A DNA stretch of 33,164 nucleotides, taken from Streptomyces sp. OR43. Lineage in GTDB: Bacteria; Actinomycetota; Actinomycetes; Streptomycetales; Streptomycetaceae. Position 1 is the first letter of the stretch; each line of letters starts with the position of its first letter. Positions 14,926 through 23,563 of the stretch are shown here, piece after piece. The notes under the pieces are model-generated. The model did not search any database, was not told the origin of the DNA, and saw only the letters and a list, made by a program, of their open reading frames with translations. The position numbers and the translations under genes are program-made. The stretch covers positions 272,267-305,430 of the forward strand of contig NZ_RDBK01000022.1 in assembly GCF_008042275.1 (NCBI RefSeq), written 5' to 3'.

Positions 14926-16041
14926 ATGCAGCTCTCAGACCTCAAGAACCTCAAGATCGCCATCGTCGGGGCCGGGTACGGCGGTGCGTCGGCGGCCAAG
15001 GCGCTGAGCCTGCTCGGCGCGGACGTCAACGTCTACGAGCAGGCGAACCAGATCCGTGAGGCCGGCGCCGGCATCGGTCTGCGGCCCTCCACGATGAACC
15101 GGTTCCGCGAGTGGGGCATCTTCGACGCGATCGCGAAGGTCAGCTCGCCGAGCGAGGCCTTCGAGATCCTCACGCCCACCTGCGACCGGATCATGAAAGA
15201 GGAGTGGCCGGTCGCCGGCGAGCAGACCCGCACCCACCTCATCCACCGCGGTGACTTCATCGACGCTCTCCTGGGCGTGCTGCCCGACGGCATGGTGCAC
15301 CTCGGCCACAAGCTGGAGAGCGTCCAGGACAACGGCGACGGCGCCGTCCTCACCTTCGCCAACGGCGCGAGCGTCGAGGCCGACCTGGTCATCGGCGCGG
15401 ACGGCATCAAGTCGGTCGTCCGGCGGGAGCTGTTCAGCGACAAGGAGCCGGTCTTCTCCGGCGAGCACGCCTATCGCGCCGTCATCTCCGCCGACGACGC
15501 CTACGGGATGGTCGTCGACGACAACCTCCGGATGTACATCGGCCGGGGCACGAAGATCTATCTGCTGCCGCTGCGCCACCGCAACCAGGTGTCGTTCGAC
15601 ATCACCGCCCTGTGCCCGGACGGCACCTGGGTCCCCGAGGTCACCAAGGACGACCTCCTGGCGACGGTGGAGGGCTTCGACGAGCGCCTGGTGAACATCA
15701 CGCGCGACCTCGACATGGACACCGTGAACATCCGCGCCGTCTACGACATCGACTCGATCGACACATGGCACTCGGACTCCGTCGTCCTGATGGGCGACGC
15801 CGCCCACTCGATGCTGCACCACCAGGGCCAGGGCGCGAACTCCGCCGTCGAGGACGCCGGAGCGCTCGCCGACGCCCTGCGGGACGCGGACTCCGTGAAG
15901 GAGGCGCTGGCCCTGTTCCAGGCCACCCGGAAACCGGTGACCGACCAGTTGCAGGCGGTCTCGCGCCAGGGCTGGAGCGAGGACGAGATCGACGAGGTCT
16001 TCCCCGGGCAGAAGCCCGCTTCCGCCGGCGCGAAGGGCTGA
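14926..16041 (+). CDS. FAD-dependent aromatic monooxygenase (class A)
   Basis: A 371-residue flavoprotein hydroxylase. The FAD-binding GAGYGG is at 15-20, the DG motif in VIGADGIKSVVRR near 160 and the GD motif in VVLMGDAAHSMLHHQGQGAN near 288. It is a second, distinct aromatic hydroxylase in the window, not a copy of the 3-hydroxybenzoate enzyme. The usual proline after the GDAAH segment is replaced (SMLHHQ), though the GQGAN stretch is kept. It is eleven bases after the hydrolase with AGAGAG upstream. It probably acts on an intermediate released by the hydrolases or on their substrate. Ring hydroxylation, decarboxylative hydroxylation or epoxidation cannot be told apart from sequence. Confidence 0.87.
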   Translation: MQLSDLKNLKIAIVGAGYGGASAAKALSLLGADVNVYEQANQIREAGAGIGLRPSTMNRFREWGIFDAIAKVSSPSEAFEILTPTCDRIMKEEWPVAGEQTRTHLIHRGDFIDALLGVLPDGMVHLGHKLESVQDNGDGAVLTFANGASVEADLVIGADGIKSVVRRELFSDKEPVFSGEHAYRAVISADDAYGMVVDDNLRMYIGRGTKIYLLPLRHRNQVSFDITALCPDGTWVPEVTKDDLLATVEGFDERLVNITRDLDMDTVNIRAVYDIDSIDTWHSDSVVLMGDAAHSMLHHQGQGANSAVEDAGALADALRDADSVKEALALFQATRKPVTDQLQAVSRQGWSEDEIDEVFPGQKPASAGAKG

Positions 16042-16045
16042 CGTC

Positions 16046-16969
16046 ATGACGCTGCATCCCGAGATCGCCTCGTTCATCGCCGGTCTGCCGGCCCCCGCCC
16101 CGGGCCCGCTCGACCCCGTCGCCATGCGCGCCGGGGACGAGGCACACGTCCCGCCCCTCGACGAGCGCCTGCCGCTCCACGCGGTCGACGACGTGACGGC
16201 ACGGACCGCGGCCGGCGACGTACCGGTGCGGATCTACACCCCCGCCGAGGCCGACAGCTACGGCGTACTCGTCTACTTCCACGGCGGCGCGTTCTTCCTC
16301 GGCAGCCTGGACACGCACGACCACGTCGCGCGTTCACTGGCGAAGGAGACCGGACTCAAGGTCCTCTCCGTCGGCTACCGCCTGGCACCCGAAGCCGCGT
16401 TCCCCGCCGGTCTCGACGACTGCTACGCGGTCGTCCGCTGGGCCGCCGAGGAGGGCGGGAGCCTGGCCTGGGACGGCACGACGCTCGCCGTCGCCGGCGA
16501 CAGCTCCGGCGGCACCTTCGCCGCCGCCGTCGCGGCCAGGGCCCACGACGACGGCTTCCACCGGATCACCCACCAGATCCTCTACTACCCGTCACTCGAC
16601 CTGGACTTCGACACCGACCGCTACGCCTCGCTGCGCGAGAACGCCGTGGGCTACGGCATGGAGACGGCCGGGCTGAAGCCCTTCAACGCCTTCTACCTCG
16701 ACAGCGGCGCCGACCCCGCGGACCCGCTCGTCTCCCCGGTCAAGCGGACGGACCTCACCGGGCTGCCGCCGGCGCTCGTCGTCACCGCGGAGCACGACCC
16801 GCTGCGCGACGAGGGCGAGCTCTACGGACGGCGGCTGCGGGAGGCCGGCGTGGACGCGACGGTGAGCCGGTACGACGGGGCGGGCCACGGGTTCGTCCAG
16901 CACTTCTCCTGGCTTCCGGAGTACCACCGGGTGTTCGACGAGACGCGCGCCTTCCTCGGCCGGCACTGA
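16046..16969 (+). CDS. Alpha/beta hydrolase, hormone-sensitive-lipase type esterase
   Basis: A 307-residue esterase. The oxyanion-hole motif is FHGGAFF (residues 78-84), the nucleophile S153 lies in GDSSGG, the acid in TAEHDPLRDEG and the base in GAGHGFVQHF. There is no signal peptide, so it acts in the cytoplasm on short-chain or aryl esters. ATG is four bases after the monooxygenase stop. It is one of four unrelated hydrolase folds in this operon, suggesting successive ester, lactone or amide cleavage of one compound. Confidence 0.9.
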   Translation: MTLHPEIASFIAGLPAPAPGPLDPVAMRAGDEAHVPPLDERLPLHAVDDVTARTAAGDVPVRIYTPAEADSYGVLVYFHGGAFFLGSLDTHDHVARSLAKETGLKVLSVGYRLAPEAAFPAGLDDCYAVVRWAAEEGGSLAWDGTTLAVAGDSSGGTFAAAVAARAHDDGFHRITHQILYYPSLDLDFDTDRYASLRENAVGYGMETAGLKPFNAFYLDSGADPADPLVSPVKRTDLTGLPPALVVTAEHDPLRDEGELYGRRLREAGVDATVSRYDGAGHGFVQHFSWLPEYHRVFDETRAFLGRH

Positions 16970-17012
16970 CCCGGCCGCTCCGCCCCACGTACGAGTCCGG
17001 AAAGAGAAGACC

Positions 17013-17954
17013 ATGTCGCACGCAGTCAACGTCCATCCCCTGTTCTCGCCGTGGGGCCGGTTCGGCCTCTACAGCTTCTACATCGACGCACCCGAGCCGG
17101 CCATCGTCGACACGGGGATCGCCTCCTCCCCGGCCGAGGGGATGGCGCCCGCCCTGGAGGCGATCGGCCGGCGCATCGAGGACGTGCGCTGGATCCTGCT
17201 GACCCATGGTCACATCGACCACATCGGCGGGGCACACGCGCTGTGGGAGCTCACCGGCCGCCGTGCCCAGGTCGTCATCCACGAGGCCGACGCCCCGATG
17301 CTCCGCTCGCGGCGGGCCCACGTCGACGAGTACCTCGCCGGGCGGGGCCAGTACCTCGGCCACCCCGAGGGCGAGGCGAAGGTCACCGCGGCCACGCAGG
17401 CCGTCATCTCCGGCGAGATGGAGCCCTCCCTGCTCGTCAACGGCGGGGAGACCCTCTCCCTCGGCGGCGATGTCACCGTCTCGGTGCACGCGATCCCGGG
17501 CCACACCCCCGGATCGGTCGCCTACTGCCTCGACGGACAGCGTTCGGTGTTCGTCGGCGACGCCGTCCAGGTCCACGGGGCCGCCAACGGCTTCCCCGGC
17601 TACACGCACCCGGCGGCCTACCGCGCCGGACTGGAGTACGTGCGGGACGAGTTGCGTCCGGAACACCTGTACCTCGGGCACCCGTACCGCCGTGCCGACG
17701 GCACTCCCTACGGCGTCGAACTCGACGCCGCCCAGGCGCGGGAGGCGCTGGGCCAGAGCCTCGAAGCCGAGCACCGGGTCGGAGCCGCGGCCTGCGGCTG
17801 CCTGGAGGCCGGCCTGCGGGAGACGGCATCCCCGTACTCCCCGTTCGCCCCCGCAGCCGAGGAACTCGGCTACACGGGTGACCCCACGCTCGAACCGTCC
17901 CCGTTCTTCACCTCGATGCACGGCTACCGCACGCAGCACCACCAGAACTCGTAG
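17013..17954 (+). CDS. Metallo-beta-lactamase-fold hydrolase
   Basis: A 313-residue MBL-fold protein with the full metal set: HGHIDH (H65, H67, D69, H70), a further histidine in PGHTPGS, the bridging aspartate in FVGDAVQ and a last histidine in YLGHPY. The C-terminal 80 residues (after the LGHPY region) are a helical extension with an unusual CGC pair. Such proteins include lactonases, thioesterases and glyoxalase II-like enzymes. A thioesterase acting after CoA activation or a lactonase would fit this cluster. RBS GGAAAGAGAAG precedes the ATG. The function is not determinable from sequence. Confidence 0.87.
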   Translation: MSHAVNVHPLFSPWGRFGLYSFYIDAPEPAIVDTGIASSPAEGMAPALEAIGRRIEDVRWILLTHGHIDHIGGAHALWELTGRRAQVVIHEADAPMLRSRRAHVDEYLAGRGQYLGHPEGEAKVTAATQAVISGEMEPSLLVNGGETLSLGGDVTVSVHAIPGHTPGSVAYCLDGQRSVFVGDAVQVHGAANGFPGYTHPAAYRAGLEYVRDELRPEHLYLGHPYRRADGTPYGVELDAAQAREALGQSLEAEHRVGAAACGCLEAGLRETASPYSPFAPAAEELGYTGDPTLEPSPFFTSMHGYRTQHHQNS

Positions 17955-17971
17955 CACAGGAGCTTCGCACC

Positions 17972-19708
17972 ATGACCGACTACCAGACGATTCAGGCGGG
18001 CGGGCAGAAGATCACCGTCCGCAAGGATCTCCGCGTGCCGATGCGCGACGGTGTCGTGCTCGCCGCCGACACCTACAGTGGCGTCGACGACAAGCCGCGT
18101 CCGGCGCTCGTGGCGCTCAGCCCGTACGGCAAGGAGCTCCAGGCGCTCGCGCTCACCACTCCGCCGCAACGGCGTCCCAGCCCGATGTGGGACGGCTGCA
18201 TCGAGGCCGGTGACATCGCGCGCGTCGTCCAGGAGGACTACGTCCACGTCATCGGCGACCTGCGCGGTTCCGGGGCCTCCGAGGGCGAGCACATCGGCAA
18301 CTACAACGCCGGCGGGGTCTCGCTCGGCCAGGACGCCTACGACTTCATCGAGTGGGTCGCGGCGCAGCCGTGGTGCGACGGCAACGTCGGCATGATCGGC
18401 ATCTCCTACTTCGGCTCGATGCAGGTCCTGGCGGCGGCGGAGCGTCCCCCTAGCCTCAAGGCGATCTTCGTCAGCGGCGGGCACTACGACTTCTACGAGA
18501 CCACGTACCACGGCGGCATCATGTGGTTCATGCCGCGCGCCGCCCGCGAGGGCCGCGGCGGCGACTCCGGCTGGGCGTTCACCGACGGCGTCAAGTCCCG
18601 CATGCTGGAGACGTTCTCGCCCGAGGAGATCAAGGAGCGCGTCGCGAGGCGGCTCCAGGACCCGGACGTGGCCGCCTGGCCGAACCTCTTCCATGTGCTG
18701 AACTACCCGAAGAACCATGAAGCCTGGTTCGACATCGTCATGAACGAGGTCGACGGCGAGTGGTACGAGGAGCGCAACCCCCTCACGCTCGCGCCGAACA
18801 TCGACATCCCGGTCTGGCTCCAGATCGACCAGGGCCGCGGCTGGACGATGGACGGCACCATCGAGACCTACCACGCGCTGAAGGGCCCGAAGAAGCTCGA
18901 CATCGGCCCCTACCCGCCGATGCAGTCGCGCCCCTTCATCGAGGAGCACGACAAGATGTTCCGCTGGTACGCGTACTGGCTCAAGGGCATCGACAACGGG
19001 ATCATGGACGAGCCGGCCGTCACCGTGCACGTCGAGGGCTCGCGCGAGACCGTCACCGGCGCCCAGTGGCCGCCGAAGGACGTGACGTACGAGTCGCTCT
19101 ACCTGCGTCCGCGCCGCAAGCTGTCCTTCGAGCCGGAGCTCATGGGCGCCGAGCACGCCGCGCCCGACGGCTTCTACCAGGCGCCGCTGACGGTGACGGA
19201 CAAGGTGGAGATCCTCGACTGGAGCACCGAGCCCTTCACCGAGCCCACCGAGATGATCGGCCAGGGCGCGGCGCACCTCTTCGCGGAGATCGACCAGCCG
19301 GACACCAACTTCATCCTGCGCATGTGGGACGAGGCCCCGGCCGGCAGGCGTCAGCTCATCACGACCGCCTATCTCAAGGCCTCGCACCGTGAGCTCGACG
19401 AGGAGCGCACCACCAAGGGCGACCCCTACCACCCGCACACCCGCGCGGTGCCCGTCGAGCCGGGGAGGATCGAGGAGTACGTCCTGCGTGTCTACCCGTT
19501 CGCGGCGACCTTCCTGCCCGGGCACAAGCTGGTCGTGGAGCTGTCCAACGACGAGCCGCTGGCCGACGAGCACAACGCGCTGCTGCCGCCGGACGCCTTC
19601 CACCTGCCGGTGGGCCGGCCCGTCACGCACAAGATCTACCGCGACGCGGCGCACCCCTCGCGGCTCGTGCTTCCCTTCACGAAGGGCCCGGGGCCGTCCC
19701 GAGGGTGA
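17972..19708 (+). CDS. CocE/NonD-family serine hydrolase
   Basis: A 578-residue X-Pro dipeptidyl-peptidase (S15) type hydrolase. The nucleophile S145 lies in GISYFGS, preceded by the family DLRGSGASEGE. The C-terminal jelly-roll domain begins near residue 350. The GPW-x-H that usually supplies the catalytic histidine reads GPYPPM here. The nearest candidate is the histidine in RPFIEEHDK a few residues on, where I recall a subgroup of this family placing one. There is no signal peptide. Relatives cleave cocaine (CocE) or macrotetrolide esters (NonD), so it fits a pathway for a complex ester. AGGAG lies upstream of the ATG. The last 32 bases overlap the end of the opposing FGE gene. Confidence 0.88.
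   Translation: MTDYQTIQAGGQKITVRKDLRVPMRDGVVLAADTYSGVDDKPRPALVALSPYGKELQALALTTPPQRRPSPMWDGCIEAGDIARVVQEDYVHVIGDLRGSGASEGEHIGNYNAGGVSLGQDAYDFIEWVAAQPWCDGNVGMIGISYFGSMQVLAAAERPPSLKAIFVSGGHYDFYETTYHGGIMWFMPRAAREGRGGDSGWAFTDGVKSRMLETFSPEEIKERVARRLQDPDVAAWPNLFHVLNYPKNHEAWFDIVMNEVDGEWYEERNPLTLAPNIDIPVWLQIDQGRGWTMDGTIETYHALKGPKKLDIGPYPPMQSRPFIEEHDKMFRWYAYWLKGIDNGIMDEPAVTVHVEGSRETVTGAQWPPKDVTYESLYLRPRRKLSFEPELMGAEHAAPDGFYQAPLTVTDKVEILDWSTEPFTEPTEMIGQGAAHLFAEIDQPDTNFILRMWDEAPAGRRQLITTAYLKASHRELDEERTTKGDPYHPHTRAVPVEPGRIEEYVLRVYPFAATFLPGHKLVVELSNDEPLADEHNALLPPDAFHLPVGRPVTHKIYRDAAHPSRLVLPFTKGPGPSRG
19673..19686. terminator. Small hairpin in the overlap of two convergent genes
   Basis: CCCTT-CACG-AAGGG forms a perfect 5-bp stem at the tail-to-tail overlap of the CocE-type hydrolase and the formylglycine-generating enzyme, inside both coding ends. 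It may contribute to termination in both directions, but it is short, and no better terminator is visible at this junction. Confidence 0.25.
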
Positions 19709-20672
19709 CCGCGCAGCGGAAGCCCCCGTGACCGGTCGTGCTGTCGGGGGTGTTGGAGGTCCGCGCGGCGACCCGGTAGCGGTTGCAGTACGAGCGGTGG
19801 CACAGGTACGAGCCACCGCGCAGCACACGGTTCTCGCCGTGCGGCGGCCCGGCCGGGTCCGAGCGGGTCTCCGGCCGGGCCTCGGCGTGCCAGTCGGCGC
19901 TGAACCGGTCGGCGCACCACTCCCACACGTTGCCCGAGGCGTTGTGGAGGCCGAAGCCGTTGGGGGCGTACGCCTTGGCGGGCGCGGTGCCCGTGAAGCC
20001 GTCCTCGCGCGTGTTGCGTACGGGGAAGTCGCCCTGCCAGATGTTGCAGCGGTGCCGGCCGTTCGGCGTCAGCTCGTCGCCCCACGGGAAGCGCGCCCGG
20101 ACGAGTCCGCCGCGGGCCGCCTTCTCCCACTCGGCCTCGGTCGGCAGCCGCTTGCCGGCCCAGCGGGCGTAGGCCGTCGCGTCGTTCCACGACATGTGGA
20201 CGACCGGATGGTCGCGGCGGTCTCCGACCGAGGTGCCCGGTCCCTCGGGGGCACGCCAGTGCGCTCCGGCCACCGCGCGCCACCAGGGGGCCCCGGGCAC
20301 CGTGCCCGGCAGTACGGCGTGGCGTGCCTCCGGCGGGACGAAGGAACCGAACACATAGGACCAGCCGATGAGTTCGGCCTCGGTGCGATAGCCGGTGGCC
20401 TTGACGAAGACGGCGAACCGGGCGTTGGTGACACAGGCCGCGTCGATGTGGAACGGGGCGAGCGTCACCTCCCGTACCGGCCCCTCGCCGTCGGCCGGGA
20501 AGGCGTCCTCGTCCTCGCCGCCCATCAGGAACGGCCCGCCCGGCACCGCCACCATGCCGCGCAGCAGCTCGGCGGGGCGGCGCTCGGGGACGACGAAGTC
20601 CGCCGGGGGAGCGGTGAGGGTGGCCGTGACCGGCACCGCGCTCTCGCGGGCGGGCCCGCAGCAGGCGCTCAT
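19677..20672 (-). CDS. Formylglycine-generating enzyme (sulfatase maturation)
   Basis: A 331-residue aerobic FGE/SUMF1-type protein that oxidises the sulfatase active-site cysteine to formylglycine with O2. The paired active-site cysteines C291 and C296 are present in SYLCHRSYCNRY, with the family end motif GHGGFRC. Earlier hallmarks are VPGGPFLMGG, WNDATAYARWAGKRLPTEAEWE (in parts), FPWGDE and NVWEWCAD. ATG at 20672 overlaps the ROK stop (ATGA). A longer upstream reading is the ROK gene out of frame. The client is almost certainly the Cys-type sulfatase starting at 22076. The N-terminal ACC is an extra cysteine pair of unknown meaning. Confidence 0.93.
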   Translation of the reverse strand: MSACCGPARESAVPVTATLTAPPADFVVPERRPAELLRGMVAVPGGPFLMGGEDEDAFPADGEGPVREVTLAPFHIDAACVTNARFAVFVKATGYRTEAELIGWSYVFGSFVPPEARHAVLPGTVPGAPWWRAVAGAHWRAPEGPGTSVGDRRDHPVVHMSWNDATAYARWAGKRLPTEAEWEKAARGGLVRARFPWGDELTPNGRHRCNIWQGDFPVRNTREDGFTGTAPAKAYAPNGFGLHNASGNVWEWCADRFSADWHAEARPETRSDPAGPPHGENRVLRGGSYLCHRSYCNRYRVAARTSNTPDSTTGHGGFRCAVTLGTAPGPS

Positions 20673-21868
20673 CGCGGTGCCCCCGGGTCCAGCAGCTCCG
20701 CCAGGTCCTGGCCGGTGGTGCGCAGCAGCAGCGCCACCCCGCCGAGCGCGGCCGCGTCGCCGCCCAGCGTCGAGCCGCGCACCTCGATCGTGCGGGGCGC
20801 GGACGGGAGGGAGAGCGTGGCCAGCTGTTCGCGGATCGGCGTGAGGACGAGCGCGTCGAGGGCCGCCGGTTCCCCGTAGACGACGATGCACTCGGGGTCG
20901 ACCTGCGCGGCGAGTGCTGCGAGCACCCGGCCCGCGACGACGGCGGCGTTCCGGATCACCTCGCCCGTCTCCGGACTGCCCTCGGCCGCGAGTGCGATCA
21001 GTTCCGCGGCGTTCGCGGCGCTCACCCCGCGATCGGCGCAGGCGGCGAGCAGCGCCGGGATGGAGATGAGCCCCTCCAGGCAGCCCCGGCCCCCGCAGTG
21101 GCAGGGCTTTCCCTCGGGGTCGCAGCTGGTGTGGCCGATCTCCCCGGCGGTTCCGTGGGCCCCGTGCACCAGCGCGCCGTGGACGACGAGTCCGCCGCCG
21201 ACCCCTTCGGACCAGCGCAGATAGACCGCGTTGTCGATGCCGCGTGCCGCTCCCCAGGTCACCTCGGCGAGGGCCGCGAGCCGGGAGTTGTTGTCGGTGA
21301 GCACGGGGGCGTCGAAGTGCCGGCCCAGTTCCTCGGCGACATGGCCCGCGAACGGCGTCATGGTGTGCCGGTCGCCGGAGGCCGGGTTCTGTACGAAGCC
21401 CGGCAGCCCGAGACCGATGCCCGCGACGGGGGCGAGGCTGATGTTCTCGCGCCGCACCAGTTCCTCGACGGCGCGGATCGCCTGCGAGGCGCGTTCGGCC
21501 GCTCCGCTGTCCGCCGGGACGGGGGCGCTGTGGCGGCCGACGATCTCGTGGGCGCAGTTGGCCACGACCACATGGATGTGGTGGCGCTGGAGATCGATGC
21601 CGATCAGCTCGGCGCCGCGGGAGTTGAGCGAGATCTCCAGGGCCGGCCTGCCGCGCCCGCGCGGCTGCTCGGTGTCGGGGGCCTGCTGCTCGATGACGGC
21701 CTTGCGCTCCAGCAGATCGGACACGATCGCGAACAGGGTGGTGCGGGAGAGACCGACCCGCGCCTTCAGCTCGCCGCGGCTCAGCGCGCCCGACCTGCGC
21801 AGTTCACCGAGTACGGCGGCTTCGTTCGCCCTGCGCAGGCGCTGGAGGGCATCGGTGCGTTCCGTCAT
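20669..21868 (-). CDS. ROK-family transcriptional regulator
   Basis: A 399-residue ROK repressor. An N-terminal winged helix (residues 15-65, LSRGELKARVGLSRTTLFAIVSDLL) precedes the actin-like sugar-binding fold. The structural zinc motif CHCGGRGCLE is intact. The catalytic aspartate of ROK sugar kinases (END) is asparagine here (TDNNSRLAALAE), so it should bind rather than phosphorylate a sugar. It is divergent from the sulfatase operon and co-transcribed with the maturation enzyme. Such regulators normally sense a sugar or phosphosugar, indirect evidence that the sulfatase substrate is a sugar derivative. Confidence 0.9.
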   Translation of the reverse strand: MTERTDALQRLRRANEAAVLGELRRSGALSRGELKARVGLSRTTLFAIVSDLLERKAVIEQQAPDTEQPRGRGRPALEISLNSRGAELIGIDLQRHHIHVVVANCAHEIVGRHSAPVPADSGAAERASQAIRAVEELVRRENISLAPVAGIGLGLPGFVQNPASGDRHTMTPFAGHVAEELGRHFDAPVLTDNNSRLAALAEVTWGAARGIDNAVYLRWSEGVGGGLVVHGALVHGAHGTAGEIGHTSCDPEGKPCHCGGRGCLEGLISIPALLAACADRGVSAANAAELIALAAEGSPETGEVIRNAAVVAGRVLAALAAQVDPECIVVYGEPAALDALVLTPIREQLATLSLPSAPRTIEVRGSTLGGDAAALGGVALLLRTTGQDLAELLDPGAPR

Positions 21869-21874
21869 GGACGC

Positions 21875-21904
21875 ATGGTCGATCGGTCAAGGGGTTTCTG
21901 TCAA
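21875..21904 (-). promoter_or_regulatory. Candidate leaderless promoter of the ROK-FGE operon
   Basis: Leftward, a perfect TTGACA (21899-21904) and GACCAT (21875-21880) are 18 bases apart. The -10 ends seven bases before the ATG at 21868, so the transcript would start at or next to the start codon. A second TTGAC lies inside the spacer, giving a direct repeat 14 bases apart that may be a regulator site. Confidence 0.45.
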
Positions 21905-21942
21905 TGCACCGGACGAATTCACGCAATGTTTATTCCCAAGGG

Positions 21943-21972
21943 TTGACGTAAAAAAGCCGCCGTCCCTACAGT
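21943..21972 (+). promoter_or_regulatory. Candidate promoter of the sulfatase operon
   Basis: TTGACG (21943-21948) and TACAGT (21967-21972), spaced 18 bases, form a good housekeeping-type promoter with an AT-rich TAAAAAA in the spacer. The leader to the GTG at 22076 is about 100 bases. With the ROK promoter it makes a compact divergent control region of 207 bases. Confidence 0.6.
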
Positions 21973-22075
21973 TCCGGTCAATTGCCTGCACCGGCACGCG
22001 TCGAGGCATCGCCGGACCCGCGTGCCGGCCGGCTCCCCGGCAGCACCATGAGCGACCACCGAAAGGGCGGCCCGA

Positions 22076-23563
22076 GTGGCTCCGCGCAACGTCCTGTTCC
22101 TGATGACCGACCAGCACCGGGTCGACACCCTCGGCTGTTACGGCAACCCACTCGTCGACACCCCCGCCCTGGACGCACTGGCGGCCGAGGGAACCCGCTT
22201 CGACCGCTTCTACACCCCGACCGCGATCTGCACCCCGGCCCGCGCCTCGCTCGCCACCGGACTCCACCCCTTCCGCCACGGCATGCTGAACAACCCCGAG
22301 CGCAACGGCGGGAGCAAGGACGAGCTCTCCGACGACGACCCCATGCTCTGGGCCCAGTTGAAGGACCGGGGCTACTCGGTGGGCCACGCCGGCAAATGGC
22401 ACATAGGACGCGAGCGCGGCCCCGAGTTCTACGGCCTGGACGGCGAACACCTGCCCGGCGCCCTCAACCCCGTCCACCACCCCTCGTACGAGAAGTGGCT
22501 GGAGGACAACGGGTTCCCGCCCTTCTCCGTGAGCGAACCCGTCTTCGGGACCGCGGCCAACGGCACCGGCCGCGGCCACCTCATCGCGGGCCGGCTCCAG
22601 CAGCCCGCCGAAGCCACCATCGAGGCCTTCCTCACCGACCGCACACTCGGCCTCCTCGACCGCTACGCGGCCGACTGGAAGGCCAGCGGCACACCGTTCA
22701 TGCTGTCCTGCCACTGGTACGGCCCGCACCTGCCCTATCTGATCCCCGACAGCTACTACGACCTGTACGACCCCGACGACGTACCCCTGCCCGCCTCGAT
22801 GGCCGAGACGTTCGCGGGGAAGCCCGAGGTGCAGCGCCAGTACAGCGCCTACTGGTCGTCGGACGACTTCGACGCCGCCGCCTGGCGCAAGCTGATCGCC
22901 GTCTACTGGGGCTACGTCACGATGATCGACCACCAGGCCGGCCGGCTGATCGAGGCCCTCAAGGGTCATGGCCTGTGGGACGACACCGCGGTCTTCTTCA
23001 CCGCCGACCACGGCGAGTTCACCGGCGCCCACCGGCTCAACGACAAGGGCCCGGCGATGTACGAGGACATCTACCACATCCCCGGCATCGCCCGGATCCC
23101 CGGCGCACCCGCCCAGGTCAGCGACGACTTCGCCTCCCTCGTCGACCTCAACCCGACCATCCTCGAACTGGCCGGGGCGCCCGTGCCCGAACTGTGCGAC
23201 GGCACCAGCCTGCTCCCGCTGCTGCACGGGGCCGACTCCGACGGCACCCGCGACGAGATCGTCGCCGAGTTCCACGGCCACCACTTCCCGTACTCCCAGC
23301 GCATGCTCCGCGACCGGCGCCACAAGCTCGTGCACAACCCGGAGAGCGTGCACGAGTTGTACGACCTGGAGACCGACCCGCACGAACTGCACAACGTGTA
23401 CGACGCGCCCGCCTACGCCGGGGTCCGGCGCGACCTCACCGTCCGGCTCTACCGCGAACTGCTGCGCCGCGGCGACCCGGCCTACACCTGGATGAGCTAC
23501 ATGGCCGACATCGGCGGCGACCGGGCAGCGGACGTCGACGGCGTCGCGGAGGAAGTGGCATGA
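22076..23563 (+). CDS. Type I sulfatase, Cys-type, cytoplasmic
   Basis: A 495-residue alkaline-phosphatase-fold sulfatase. The modification motif CTPAR has its cysteine at residue 52, to be converted to formylglycine. Metal ligands are seen in MTDQHR near residue 11 and ADHGEF near 308, and the lysine-histidine pair in GKWHIGRE near 105. It has no signal peptide, so it acts on an imported sulfate ester. GTG at 22076 is preceded by GAAAGGG; the frame before it belongs to the leader. The stop overlaps the permease start (ATGA). Choline-, aryl- and carbohydrate-sulfatases share this layout, so the substrate is not defined; the ROK and glycosidase neighbours favour a sugar sulfate. Confidence 0.93.
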   Translation: MAPRNVLFLMTDQHRVDTLGCYGNPLVDTPALDALAAEGTRFDRFYTPTAICTPARASLATGLHPFRHGMLNNPERNGGSKDELSDDDPMLWAQLKDRGYSVGHAGKWHIGRERGPEFYGLDGEHLPGALNPVHHPSYEKWLEDNGFPPFSVSEPVFGTAANGTGRGHLIAGRLQQPAEATIEAFLTDRTLGLLDRYAADWKASGTPFMLSCHWYGPHLPYLIPDSYYDLYDPDDVPLPASMAETFAGKPEVQRQYSAYWSSDDFDAAAWRKLIAVYWGYVTMIDHQAGRLIEALKGHGLWDDTAVFFTADHGEFTGAHRLNDKGPAMYEDIYHIPGIARIPGAPAQVSDDFASLVDLNPTILELAGAPVPELCDGTSLLPLLHGADSDGTRDEIVAEFHGHHFPYSQRMLRDRRHKLVHNPESVHELYDLETDPHELHNVYDAPAYAGVRRDLTVRLYRELLRRGDPAYTWMSYMADIGGDRAADVDGVAEEVA

